Both the position numbers and the translations under genes were made by a program. Below are positions 24,314-32,553 of a stretch of 45,457 bases of DNA, in pieces. The notes under the pieces are model-generated. The model was not told the origin of the DNA. It did not search any database and worked only from the letters and a program-made list of their open reading frames with translations. This DNA is from a candidate division WOR-3 bacterium (GTDB taxonomy: Bacteria > Hydrothermota > Tepidihabitantia > Tepidihabitantales > CAIPLT01): the NCBI GenBank assembly GCA_026418155.1, contig JAOABV010000008.1, forward strand, positions 1 through 45,457. Reading direction: 5' to 3'. The number at the start of each line of letters is the position of its first letter. The first letter of the stretch is position 1.

Positions 24314-24358
24314 TTAGTCAAACGAATTATTGACTAACATTTAATTATATCCTATAAT
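24314..24358 (+). promoter_or_regulatory. Promoter with operator-like inverted repeat, HD hydrolase gene
   Basis: TTGACT (24330-24335), 17-base spacer, TATAAT (24353-24358). A perfect inverted repeat TTAGTCAA (24314-24321) / TTGACTAA (24330-24337) with an 8-base spacer overlaps the -35 box, placed as a repressor site would be. The ATG at 24367 is only eight bases past the -10, so the mRNA should be leaderless. Confidence 0.7.
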
Positions 24359-24366
24359 TTAGGTCT

Positions 24367-25026
24367 ATGGTTACACTTAATGTTGTTAAAAATGATAGTG
24401 AAGTTAACGCTTATATTATTCAGGCTGACCGTCATTTAGAAACGATTGGCTATACTGAGCACGGTACCAGACATGCGCGATTAGTTGCGAAAAATGCCAA
24501 GACGATTCTTTTAGAATTAGGATATAATGAGCGAATGTGCGAAATGGCAGCAATTGCTGGTTATTTACATGATATTGGTAATGTGGTCAGTCGTGAACGG
24601 CACGAACAAGTCGGTGCTTTAATTGCTAAAGACATCCTTAATCGTTTAGGTATGCCTCATAATGAAATTGCCGAGATCATTTCGGCATTGGGCAATCACC
24701 ACGAAGAGAATGGTAATCCAATATCAGAAATTTCGGCGGCGCTGATTTTAGCAGATAAATCTGATGTGCATCGTAGTCGGGTGCGCAATCCGGAATTCAT
24801 TAAATTCGATATCCACGACCGCGTAAATTTTGCGGTAAAAAAATCAGTTTTGAGTGTTAGTCGGCCGGAGCGTAAAATCACATTTGACTTGGTGATTGAT
24901 ACTTCAATTGCTCCAGTAATGGATTATTTTGAGATTTTCTTATCCCGAATGATTATCTCACGCCGCGCCGCAGATTTTCTCAAATGTAAATTTGAATTAG
25001 TAATTAATAACAGCCGACTAATTTAA
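24367..25026 (+). CDS. HD-domain metal-dependent phosphohydrolase
   Basis: The HD signature is complete: TEHGTRHARLV (first His), AAIAGYLHDIGNV (the HD pair), RHEQVGALIAKDIL, and ALGNHHEENGNP, with a final SAALILADKSDVHRSR Asp. Such enzymes hydrolyse nucleotides, cyclic dinucleotides or related phosphoesters; the substrate is not readable here. The last 70 residues are a mixed alpha/beta tail. It begins eight bases after a TATAAT box, implying a leaderless message, and its stop overlaps the next start (TAATG), so it is coupled to the DUF5665 gene. Confidence 0.88.
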   Translation: MVTLNVVKNDSEVNAYIIQADRHLETIGYTEHGTRHARLVAKNAKTILLELGYNERMCEMAAIAGYLHDIGNVVSRERHEQVGALIAKDILNRLGMPHNEIAEIISALGNHHEENGNPISEISAALILADKSDVHRSRVRNPEFIKFDIHDRVNFAVKKSVLSVSRPERKITFDLVIDTSIAPVMDYFEIFLSRMIISRRAADFLKCKFELVINNSRLI

Positions 25027-25352
25027 TGACTAATAACGATTTTGATAATAAGACAAACCCTAAAGATAATGAGAAGAAAACAAATTCTCAAAGGTCAGCA
25101 CCTAATTTCTGGAAGCAACTTGATGTCTTCGGAGTTAGCGAATTAATAACTTTTCTTAGAAATCCAACTAAGGTTTTCTTTATTAATTTATTGGCTGGTA
25201 TTGGTCGGGGATTAGGTTTTGCTTTGGGAATGACAATATTGGCAGCATTAGTCATTCTTGTTTTACGACGAGCCGTAAATGCGCCAGTGATCGGTGCTTA
25301 TATTGCCAAAATTTTAGAGGTAATTGACTACCAAAGACAAATGTATCGGTAG
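25026..25352 (+). CDS. DUF5665 family membrane protein
   Basis: The first 45 residues are polar and low in complexity. Then comes the family core ELITFLRNPTKVFFINLLAGIGRGLGFALGMTILAALVILVLRRAVNAPVIGAYIAKIL, with one clear membrane span (about 66-81) and an amphipathic end. The function is unknown. It overlaps the HD hydrolase by one base and precedes gatC by 45 bases. Confidence 0.75.
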   Translation: MTNNDFDNKTNPKDNEKKTNSQRSAPNFWKQLDVFGVSELITFLRNPTKVFFINLLAGIGRGLGFALGMTILAALVILVLRRAVNAPVIGAYIAKILEVIDYQRQMYR

Positions 25353-25397
25353 TATCTTTTAGAGTTCTATTAAGATGGAAAATAAAAATTAAAATTT

Positions 25398-25673
25398 ATG
25401 ATTACACCTCAAGTTTTAGCGAAGATTGCGCGTCTGGCAAAATTAGGCTTAACTTCTGAAGAATTAGTCGATTTATCTCAAGATATTGAAAAAATTATTC
25501 AATATTTTAATCAACTGAAAAGTCTTAATTTAGACAAAGTGATGCCTATGACTCATGCGGTGGAAATGACTTTAAGACTTAGAACAGATGAGCCGAAAGT
25601 CATACCAGAGGTTTGTAAATATTTACCCTATATAAAGACTAACTATTTTTCCGTGCCGATAATTTTAGAATGA
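25398..25673 (+). CDS. gatC: Asp-tRNA(Asn)/Glu-tRNA(Gln) amidotransferase subunit C
   Basis: GatC stabilises the GatAB amidotransferase. The 91-residue protein shows the family pattern: IARLAKLGLTSEEL at the N-terminus, DIEKIIQYFNQLKSLNLDKVMPMTHAVEM in the middle, and LRTDEP before the C-terminal strand that lies against GatA. It overlaps gatA by four bases (ATGA). Confidence 0.92.
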   Translation: MITPQVLAKIARLAKLGLTSEELVDLSQDIEKIIQYFNQLKSLNLDKVMPMTHAVEMTLRLRTDEPKVIPEVCKYLPYIKTNYFSVPIILE

Positions 25674-27136
25674 CAAATCTTAATTCAAATGTAATTGCCA
25701 ATAATGAAAGTTTATTAACTAATCTTTCTATAACCGAAATTCATAAAAAGTTAAAAAGCCGAGAAATTAGATTCTCCGAACTTGTTGATGCGGTTGTTAA
25801 TCGCATTAAAGCCGAAGACCAGAAAATTTGTGGCTATATTTCACTCTTTATTGAAGATGCCTATGCCCAGGCAAAAAGATTAGATGAAACAATTACAAAC
25901 TATGAAGAGATTACACCCCTTTTAGGTATTCCGATTGCAATCAAAGATAATATTTGTGTTAAGGATAAACTGGCATCTTGTGGTTCAAAAATTCTCAGTA
26001 ATTTTATTAGTCCATATGATGCAACGGCAGTTATAAGATTAAAACAGGCAGGTAGTATCATTATTGGTAAAACCAATATGGATGAGTTTGCTATGGGTTC
26101 ATCGAATGAGACTTCATACTATGGTCCTGTGGCTAATCCCAGAAATCCGGCTTATGTTCCAGGTGGTTCAAGCGGTGGTTCAGCGGCGGTTGTGGCTTAT
26201 GGGGGTGCTTGGGGAGCTTTAGGAACTGATACTGGTGGTTCAGTTCGATTGCCGGCATCTTTTTGTGGTGTGGTCGGACTTAAACCAACTTATGGCAGAG
26301 TTTCGCGATACGGACTAATTGCTTTTGCTTCTTCTTTAGATTGTATTGGAACTCTAACTCGCTCCGTGGAAGATACCGCATTAATCTTTGAAACTATTGC
26401 TGGTTTTGATGAAATGGATGCAACCTCAGTAAATTTGCCAGTTAAAAAAATTGAGTTTGACTATACTCTTTTTAAGGAATATACTTTAGGTGTTCCCAGA
26501 GAATATTTTGCTGAAGGATTGGATGCTAACGTTGCTAATATCATTGATGAAAGGATTAAGGCATTAGGCAAATTATGCAAATCAATCCGAGAAGTTTCTT
26601 TGCCTAATACTAAATATTCTATTGCCACTTATTATTTAATATGTACAGCAGAAGCATCTTCTAACTTAGCTCGGTATGATGGTGTAAAATACGGTTTACG
26701 CGTCAATGCACCATCACTAAGCGAACTCTACGACTTGACTCGGGAACAGGGTTTTGGAAAAGAGGTGAAACGAAGAATTTTGCTTGGCACCTATGGTTTA
26801 TCTAAAGGCTATTATGATGAATATTATGGCACAGCCCAAAAAGTCCGGAGTTTAATTAAGCAAGATTTTGATGAAGCATTTAAGTTATGCAATTTAATTC
26901 TAACACCAACTGCGCCAACTCCACCATTTAAATTGGGTGAAAAAATTTCTGACCCTTTGGCAATGTATCTTTCAGATGTTTATACAACTTCAGTAAATCT
27001 TGCCGGACTGCCAGCAATCTCAATTCCAGTTGGCGAAGTTGACGGTTTACCGATTGGAATGCAAATTATCGGACCAGCATTTGAAGAAGTTCATATTCTT
27101 AATTGTGCAAAAGTTATTGAATCTTTGTGTAAATAA
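25670..27136 (+). CDS. gatA: Asp-tRNA(Asn)/Glu-tRNA(Gln) amidotransferase subunit A
   Basis: This amidase subunit releases ammonia from glutamine. The Lys-cisSer-Ser triad is visible: Lys in PIAIKDN, Ser in GTDTGGSVRLPA and Ser in PGGSSGGSAAVVA. The flanking GKTNMDEFAMGSSNE and GLKPTYGRVSRYGL are typical of GatA. Length 488 is normal. The presence of gatCAB implies that glutaminyl- and/or asparaginyl-tRNA is made by the indirect route in this organism. gatB begins directly after its stop codon. Confidence 0.96.
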   Translation: MTNLNSNVIANNESLLTNLSITEIHKKLKSREIRFSELVDAVVNRIKAEDQKICGYISLFIEDAYAQAKRLDETITNYEEITPLLGIPIAIKDNICVKDKLASCGSKILSNFISPYDATAVIRLKQAGSIIIGKTNMDEFAMGSSNETSYYGPVANPRNPAYVPGGSSGGSAAVVAYGGAWGALGTDTGGSVRLPASFCGVVGLKPTYGRVSRYGLIAFASSLDCIGTLTRSVEDTALIFETIAGFDEMDATSVNLPVKKIEFDYTLFKEYTLGVPREYFAEGLDANVANIIDERIKALGKLCKSIREVSLPNTKYSIATYYLICTAEASSNLARYDGVKYGLRVNAPSLSELYDLTREQGFGKEVKRRILLGTYGLSKGYYDEYYGTAQKVRSLIKQDFDEAFKLCNLILTPTAPTPPFKLGEKISDPLAMYLSDVYTTSVNLAGLPAISIPVGEVDGLPIGMQIIGPAFEEVHILNCAKVIESLCK

Positions 27137-28579
27137 ATGCTAAATCCAATAACCAACCAAATTATCGATTGTAAATATGAAGTAATTATTGGCTTGGAAG
27201 TTCATATTCAATTAAAGACGAAATCTAAATGTTTTTGTTCTTGTCCGGTTGAGTTTGGCGGATTGCCTAATACTAATGTCTGTCCAATTTGTTTAGGATT
27301 ACCCGGAACTTTACCGGTTTTGAACCACAAGGCAGTAGAATTAGCCGTAAGAGCAGGCTTAGCCCTTAATTGTCAAATTGCGCAAAAGAGTAGTTTTGCT
27401 CGTAAGCACTACTTTTATCCAGATTTGCCCAAAGGTTATCAAATTACGCAATATAAAGAACCTTTAGCAATAAATGGTTTTATTGATGTCAATGGTTCAA
27501 AAATTCGAATTCGTCGGCTTCATTTGGAAGAAGATTCAGGAAAATCGATGCATTGCGGTAATGAGACTTTGGTCGATTTTAATCGTTGCGGAGTGCCTCT
27601 GATTGAGGTTGTCACTGAACCAGACATTCGAAGCCCGGAACAGACGGTTCAAGTGCTTCAAATGTTAAGACAAATATTACAATATCTTGATGTCTCAGAT
27701 TGTGATATGGAGAAAGGACATTTTCGCTGTGAGCCGAATATCTCTCTAAGAAGAGTAGGGGAGACAAAACTCGGGGTTAGAACCGAGTTGAAAAATCTTA
27801 ATTCGTTGCGCAGTGTCAGGGAAGGACTACAATTTGAAATTGAACGACAAAAAAAGATTTTAGATAATAACGGTATAGTTGTTCAAGAGACTTTATATTG
27901 GGACGAACAGTCTAAAACTGCTGGTCCAATGCGAGGCAAAGAAGAGAGTGAAGATTATCGTTATTTTCCTGAACCAGATTTGCCGGTTTTAGTAATTGAA
28001 GAATCAGAAATCGAAAGCATCAAAAGGTCTTTACCATTAATGCCTTGGCAAAGAAAAGCAATTTTGTTAAAAGATTACAATTTACCAGAAAGTATTGCCG
28101 AGATTATTGTTGAAACTAAGGAGTTTGCCGACTATTTTGATGCGATGTTAAAAGAGATTAACGATGCGCAATTAGTGGCAAATTGGTTAGTTACTGAAGT
28201 TCGGGCAGTACTTAACGAAAAGAGAATTGAGATTCAAGAATTCTCTGTTACACCCCATAAATTGGTTCAATTGTTAAAAATGCTTAAAGAAGAAAAGATT
28301 TCTAATCGAGTGGCAAAAGATATTTTTAATGAGATGATAGCCACAAATAAGAGCGCCTTAGAAATTGTTAGTTCAAAAGATTTGACATTAGTAGATGATG
28401 AAAACTTACTTTTTAATGCTGTGAGAGAAGTTTTAGATGAAAATCCAGATGTGGTGGCAAAATATAAAGCCGGTAAAACAACCGTGATAAGTTATTTAAT
28501 CGGTCAAGTGCAGAAAAAGACCAAAGGTAAACTTAAACCGCAAAAGATTCAAGAGGCAATTCAGAAACAATTACAATGA
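27137..28579 (+). CDS. gatB: Asp-tRNA(Asn)/Glu-tRNA(Gln) amidotransferase subunit B
   Basis: The kinase-like subunit that activates Glu/Asp-tRNA. It starts YEVIIGLEVHIQLKTKSKCFCSC and continues with NVCPICLGLPGTLPVLN, which supplies the zinc-binding cysteines. ARKHYFYPDLPKGYQITQY and RLHLEEDSGKS (phosphate/Mg region) follow, then FNRCGVPLIEVVTEPD. The C-terminal YqeY-like tail ends the 480-residue protein (GQVQKKTKGKLKPQKIQEAI). It completes the gatCAB operon. Confidence 0.97.
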   Translation: MLNPITNQIIDCKYEVIIGLEVHIQLKTKSKCFCSCPVEFGGLPNTNVCPICLGLPGTLPVLNHKAVELAVRAGLALNCQIAQKSSFARKHYFYPDLPKGYQITQYKEPLAINGFIDVNGSKIRIRRLHLEEDSGKSMHCGNETLVDFNRCGVPLIEVVTEPDIRSPEQTVQVLQMLRQILQYLDVSDCDMEKGHFRCEPNISLRRVGETKLGVRTELKNLNSLRSVREGLQFEIERQKKILDNNGIVVQETLYWDEQSKTAGPMRGKEESEDYRYFPEPDLPVLVIEESEIESIKRSLPLMPWQRKAILLKDYNLPESIAEIIVETKEFADYFDAMLKEINDAQLVANWLVTEVRAVLNEKRIEIQEFSVTPHKLVQLLKMLKEEKISNRVAKDIFNEMIATNKSALEIVSSKDLTLVDDENLLFNAVREVLDENPDVVAKYKAGKTTVISYLIGQVQKKTKGKLKPQKIQEAIQKQLQ

Positions 28580-29200
28580 AAACATATATACAATTTATAG
28601 GTTGGCAGTATTAATTGATGTCCAGATTATGATAGTGAACTTAAGAATAGTGCAGGATTTAATTATTAGAGTATATATTTGAATGCTAATATAACTGATT
28701 TTTGAGAGTGTTTTGTAACATAAATTCTTGATGAATTTATTATGGACCACAACATAGAAACAAATATAGACCATAAAATAGAATCTGATAAAGATAGTTC
28801 AAGACACTTTAAAGGCAAACGTTCAATGCTCTTCATAATAAACTATATAAACTTATGCTAAAAGCCATATTGGAAACACCTGTCCCTTTTAAATTCGCTT
28901 CTCGGATAATTTCTTTTGATACAGCCAATTACCTTATAATTTCACATAAAATTAAGGAAACATTTAAGTATACATTTACATTTTTATGATATGTTTTGAT
29001 TGAGATATTAAGAAGCCTTCTAAAAAATGAAAAAATGCGGTGGAGTTAGTAAAATCTGTCTTACTTTATCAAGTAGTTAATTGGTTTGGTTGGAGAGAGT
29101 TAGACTTGATTAATTGGGTATTTAAGATAATTTTTCTTTTCCATTTCAAGTATGGCGTTAGCAATTATCTTTGTATCTTTGACCAATAAAGCAAATATCA
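28580..29200. other. Intergenic region after gatB
   Basis: There is no supported gene. Two short frames (28742-28861 and 28855-28989, plus strand; about 39 and 44 codons) overlap each other and show no domain. No strong terminator hairpin was found after gatB. The region is probably decayed sequence that continues into the DUF169 pseudogene. Confidence 0.4.
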
Positions 29201-29776
29201 AATCACTATCTTAATATAAGCCGTATCACTTGCACCAGCACAAGGAATTGTTAAATTTGACTGGTTAGTAAGCTAAGTAATTATTGCACCATAAGCACAT
29301 ATATTGGAACTGGCCCCGGTTCTAAAGGTTAAATCTTTGCCGGTAGCAAACTCATATGCGCGCATAATGAGTAATGCTTGAATGCTATCAATGATTAGAA
29401 ACAAGATATCAGGTTTAAAACTTTCTAATGAACCTATTATGATATTTTTAATTTCGTTCACCTGTAATTTGGGTTTTATTTTAATAATGTTCTCGGCGAT
29501 TGCTCGTTTGTCCGATAATCGTTCTAAATATAACTGAATATCGCTTATATTCTTTTTTATGAATCCAAAATTAACTTGGGCAATCGTTCATCATATTTGG
29601 CTCGCAGGACAAGATAAAGTCCATTTGCTCTGACTGACTAAATGTATTATTTGACAAATACTAAGTTTTTCCTTAGGCGTGATGCCGATTTTTAAATCGT
29701 TAGCAGTTTTACAGAATTTTATACCGACCGGGTATAGTTTTAAGCGAAGAAATTTCTGAAAAATATTTACGCATTT
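29201..29776 (-). pseudogene. Decayed DUF169 family gene
   Basis: One minus-strand frame keeps the DUF169 order: FQKFLRLKLYPVGIKFCKTANDL, then EKLSICQIIHLVSQSKWTLSCPAS, KPDILFLIIDSIQALLIMRAYEFATGKDL, and finally NLTIPCAGASDTA. The frame is interrupted by two adjacent TGA codons (29588-29593), a TAG (29273-29275) and a TGA (29201-29203). The start also appears lost or shifted. Several independent stops argue for a dead gene rather than a sequencing error. It lies 3' of the permease gene, overlapping the permease end slightly, and was probably the last gene of that operon. DUF169 has no established activity. Confidence 0.72.
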
Positions 29777-29801
29777 TCGAGATCGTGTATTTATGGTCCT
29801 C

Positions 29802-30965
29802 TTAAAATAAACTTCCGTATATCCAACCAACTATAGTTGACAGAATAATTACTAACGCGATATAAGTTAGTGTCTTTTTAATACCCATAATACTTCGTAA
29901 AACAAGCATACTCGGTAAACTGACCGCAGGTCCAGCTAATAATAGGGACAGTGCTGGACCCTTGCCCATTCCACTACCTAAGAGCCCCTGAAGAATAGGA
30001 ACTTCAGTCAAAGTTGCAAAATACATTAATGCACCAGCAATAGCCGAAAAGAAATTAGCAATAAGCGAATTACCACCAACTAATGATGCTATAAACCGAG
30101 AAGGAATAACACCTGAATCAGTATTGGGTCTACCTAAAAAGAAACCAGCAAGAAAGACCCCAACAAAAAGTAACGGCACAATCTGCTGAACAAAAAACCA
30201 AGTGGAAAGAACCCAATCTTTTCGTTCTTGTTTGTTAAACCATTTTATGATAATAAAGAACAAAGTAATCAGTAGAATTGTTGTAAGATACCATTTGATA
30301 TTATAAATTGTGCTGTAGAATCCAATTGTTTCTTGGGGTTTTGACCAAGCTGCAAAAATGAGAATAAAAATCAAGGTGAGAAAATAAAATGCATTTTGTA
30401 TAAGGCTACGATTTTTAACACGAGTTCCAATCGCTATATTATCCTCATCTTCGACTTTTTTGTCTTTAAAAAATAGCGACATTAATAGCCCAATGATAAT
30501 TGAAAATACTAAGGCGCCAACCGCACGCGCAATACCCATTTCTAGTCCTAATATCCGTCCAGTGAGAATTATTGCTAAAACATTAATTGCTGGTCCGGAA
30601 TATAAAAATGTAGTTGCTGGACCAATACCAGCACCGCGGTTATATATTCCTGCAAACATCGGTAAAACAGTGCACGAGCAGACAGCAAGAATTGTACCGG
30701 AAACAGAAGCAACTCCATAGGAAAGTATTTTATTGGCTTTAGCACCAAAATATTTAATAACCGCTTCTTTAGATACAAACAAACTGATGGCACCAGCAAT
30801 AAAAAATGCTGGTATTAAACAAAATAAGACATGTTCCCGTGCGTATTCTTGGACTAAATAAAATGCTTCCAAAATCGCCGATTGAATTCTTGTTCTGCTT
30901 AACGGAACAAAGTAGAAAAGCAAAAAGACCAAAATAAATATTAATAGTTTTGTTCTATCTTTCAT
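29802..30965 (-). CDS. ArsP/DUF318-type permease
   Basis: A membrane protein (387 residues) with about 9-10 spans. Family signatures are VSGTILAVCSCTVLPMFAGIYNRGAGIGPATTFLYSGPAINVLAI in the first half and GMGKGPALSLLLAGPAVSLPSMLVLRSIMG in the second, an internal duplication of the GPA(x)N/S type. The CSC pair in the first half is typical. Members export arsenicals, organo-arsenicals or other soft metals, or have unknown substrates. It is the third gene after arsR and a CPRC redox protein, an arrangement typical for metal-responsive permease operons. The start ATG 30965 lies in a region duplicated at 31086-31111. Confidence 0.88.
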   Translation of the reverse strand: MKDRTKLLIFILVFLLFYFVPLSRTRIQSAILEAFYLVQEYAREHVLFCLIPAFFIAGAISLFVSKEAVIKYFGAKANKILSYGVASVSGTILAVCSCTVLPMFAGIYNRGAGIGPATTFLYSGPAINVLAIILTGRILGLEMGIARAVGALVFSIIIGLLMSLFFKDKKVEDEDNIAIGTRVKNRSLIQNAFYFLTLIFILIFAAWSKPQETIGFYSTIYNIKWYLTTILLITLFFIIIKWFNKQERKDWVLSTWFFVQQIVPLLFVGVFLAGFFLGRPNTDSGVIPSRFIASLVGGNSLIANFFSAIAGALMYFATLTEVPILQGLLGSGMGKGPALSLLLAGPAVSLPSMLVLRSIMGIKKTLTYIALVIILSTIVGWIYGSLF

Positions 30966-31111
30966 TCAGTCATCTCTTTTTTATCAGCAAAATTATAGCA
31001 TCAAAATTTCCGTCGGTTTGGTTATTGGTGCCAGTTTTTAGAGACAATATCTTGATATACTATTCTGAACATTTTTATGCTATCTTATCTTTCATTTATT
31101 CATCTCTTCTT
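30956..31111 (-). repeat. Duplicated permease start region (two direct copies, 130 bases apart)
   Basis: Bases 30956-30981 and 31086-31111 agree at about 22 of 26 positions. Each copy reads, in minus sense, AAGAGATGA-N3-AATGAAAGATA. The upstream copy overlaps the end of the redox gene and opens a frame MKDKIA that stops at once; the downstream copy is the real permease start, MKDRTK. The sequence between looks inserted. Confidence 0.65.
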
Positions 31112-31337
31112 CAATCCATTTTTTGATTTCTTCTTTAGATGGAATTCTGCCAGCCGATTTAATTTTTCCGTTAATGATTAATCCGGGTGTGCAAAGGATT
31201 TTGTATTCCATTATTCTCTTCATGTCCGTTATTTTTTGAACATCAGCCGGAACATTCAATTCGGCCAATGCGTCGAAGGTTCTTTTTTCGACTTCGGAAC
31301 AACGAGGACAGCCTGTTCCAAGAATTTTTATTTCCAT
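31092..31337 (-). CDS. Small thioredoxin-like redox protein (MTH895/TM0996 type)
   Basis: 81 residues with the motif GTGCPRCSEVEKRT (active-site CPRC at residues 10-13), then DVQKITDMKRIMEYKILCTPGLIINGKI, where the cis-Pro CTPGL loop is conserved. The compact glutaredoxin-like fold is typical of the small redox-active disulfide protein family. A third Cys in the CTPG loop is common in this family. It sits between arsR and a DUF318 permease, suggesting a role in metal(loid) reduction or handover. GGAGG lies five bases before the ATG. Confidence 0.9.
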   Translation of the reverse strand: MEIKILGTGCPRCSEVEKRTFDALAELNVPADVQKITDMKRIMEYKILCTPGLIINGKIKSAGRIPSKEEIKKWIEEEMNK

Positions 31338-31362
31338 AATTTCCTCCGATGATTTTTATAGT

Positions 31363-31727
31363 TTATTTCATCTTTTTGCCGAACCGACCAATTACACATT
31401 TATCCTCTTTTCGTAAAGAGAGGCGAGTTTTTAATCGTTTGGCATCAGCATCAAAAATATCACCCGATATCGCTGAAAATAAATCCAGAATAATTTTGTG
31501 CACCTTGTCAGCAGATTTTGTTATTGAGTAATAGACAAAACGTCCTTGTTTACGCTCGGTAACAAGACCAGCACATATCAGGATTTTAAGATGCCGTGAG
31601 ACATTGTATTGGTTTTCTTCCACGGAATCGATTATTTCACAGACACACATTTCACATTTTGCCCAATCTAATACCCAAAAATGCGTAGTCGAGTTTTGTC
31701 GGACAATGCCTTAAAAATATTAATCAC
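31363..31727 (-). CDS. arsR: ArsR family metal-responsive repressor, frameshifted
   Basis: The continuous frame (from ATG 31650) begins in the middle of the domain: CVCEIIDSVEENQYNVSRHLKILICAGLVTERKQGRFVYYSI, a clear ArsR winged helix with the metal-sensing CVCE helix. Upstream, in the next frame from GTG 31727, lies the missing N-terminus, INIFKALSDKTRLRIF. A single added base in the T5 run (31677-31681) joins both into a full-length ArsR (about 121 residues) reading TRLRIF-W-VLDWAKCEMCVCEII. So the gene is broken by one base, or the sequence has a homopolymer error. A perfect promoter lies upstream. Beyond the winged helix the C-terminus is basic and not assigned. Confidence 0.8.
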
Positions 31728-31786
31728 TTATAAATTTTGACTGCCTATTAACTCCTATCAATGCTTATATTTACAATAACGTATAC

Positions 31787-31814
31787 ATTATATTAAAAAC
31801 TTTCTATATGTCAA
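31787..31814 (-). promoter_or_regulatory. Consensus promoter of the arsR operon
   Basis: In the minus sense, TTGACA (31814-31809), 16-base spacer, TATAAT (31792-31787). Downstream bases contain GTATAC and a TTAT-N6-ATAA dyad (about 31765-31778), a plausible ArsR operator. Confidence 0.75.
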
Positions 31815-31858
31815 TTATAAATTTTGAGACATTACTCGAAGATATTTTTGATATTTAA

Positions 31859-31896
31859 TTTATAAGATTTAAATTCCTTTATAAAATTTAAATTCT
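31859..31896. repeat. 19-bp tandem duplication, 17/19 identical
   Basis: TTTATAAGATTTAAATTCC (31859-31877) is followed directly by TTTATAAAATTTAAATTCT (31878-31896). It begins one base past the stop codon of the NuoI-like gene. Confidence 0.85.
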
Positions 31897-31897
31897 T

Positions 31898-32524
31898 TTA
31901 GTATCCCCAGATTTCATTCAAAAAAGACTTTCGTCGACAATCAACACAAAGAATTCTTTGGTGTTGTGAGCGATAAGGAAGGTCTGAGTAGCGAGTAGCG
32001 AATAGTGAGGAATTAGTTTCTTCGGAAATAACTCCTAAATCCTTATATAAAGTCAAATACAAAGACGGATTCGCAAATGCGAGTTCACCAACTTTATGCG
32101 CAATCCATAAGAGTTGGGCTTTAGGTGCAACAACAGTTCCACAGATTTCACAAAATACCAATTCTTTTTCAATAATATTCTCATAGCCGTCTTTTTTAAT
32201 CTTGGCTAAATCGTAATCTTGAGTATGCTTTATTCCTTCTTGTGTAGAGCAATAATTAACACATTGGCCACAATAGATACATCTTTCTTGATAATGGATG
32301 ACCTTTCTGACTTTTCTTGGTATATCGTCTTCAATTGCGCGGGCTTTTGCCGGACAGACTTCAGCACAAGCACCGCATCCAATACATCTTGCTTCATTAT
32401 AGACAATTATGCCACGAAAACCTATAGGTGGTATCGAAGGCGCCTTGGGAAATTTTGCGGTATAAGGTCCCTTAAAGATTGCCCGAATTGCTTCACCTAG
32501 TTCTCTTAATTTCGGTTTTCTCAT
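31898..32524 (-). CDS. NuoI/MbhN-like 2x[4Fe-4S] ferredoxin subunit with an extra CxxC pair
   Basis: Two [4Fe-4S] motifs are at C47-C50-C53-C57 (CIGCGACAEVCP) and C82-C85-C88-C92 (CIYCGQCVNYC), the pattern of NuoI/EchF/MbhN subunits that wire electrons from outside to the hydrogenase small subunit. The protein (208 residues) is longer than usual. The extension carries C125/C128 (FCEICG) and C193/C196 (LCVDC), probably a zinc or additional Fe site. The N-terminal LRELGEAIRAIFKGPYTAKFP resembles the amphipathic helix that lies on the membrane. It is the last gene of the hydrogenase operon; in Mbh of Pyrococcus the homologue also comes last. Confidence 0.85.
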   Translation of the reverse strand: MRKPKLRELGEAIRAIFKGPYTAKFPKAPSIPPIGFRGIIVYNEARCIGCGACAEVCPAKARAIEDDIPRKVRKVIHYQERCIYCGQCVNYCSTQEGIKHTQDYDLAKIKKDGYENIIEKELVFCEICGTVVAPKAQLLWIAHKVGELAFANPSLYLTLYKDLGVISEETNSSLFATRYSDLPYRSQHQRILCVDCRRKSFLNEIWGY

Positions 32525-32553
32525 AATATCGCCTCAATTTTTGAGATTAAGAT

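Larger units (their letters stand above)
24013..24366. other. Divergent intergenic region
   Basis: The space between the minus-strand YbbR gene and the plus-strand HD gene holds repeat copy C (24078-24212) and a promoter/operator for the HD gene (24314-24358). No ORF is supported. Confidence 0.6.

Noticed and set aside
28742-28989. Two overlapping 39- and 44-codon ORFs after gatB
   Set aside because: No ribosome site and no recognisable domain; they overlap each other.
29588-29593. TGA-TGA in the DUF169 frame read as selenocysteine
   Set aside because: Two adjacent TGA codons plus later TAG and TGA stops, and no reason for Sec in this family; pseudogene is simpler.
24278-31060. Shared short string near GGTG(G/C)CAGTTTTTA at about 24287 and 31030
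   Set aside because: Only about 18 bases with two mismatches and no flanking similarity; not enough for a repeat family.
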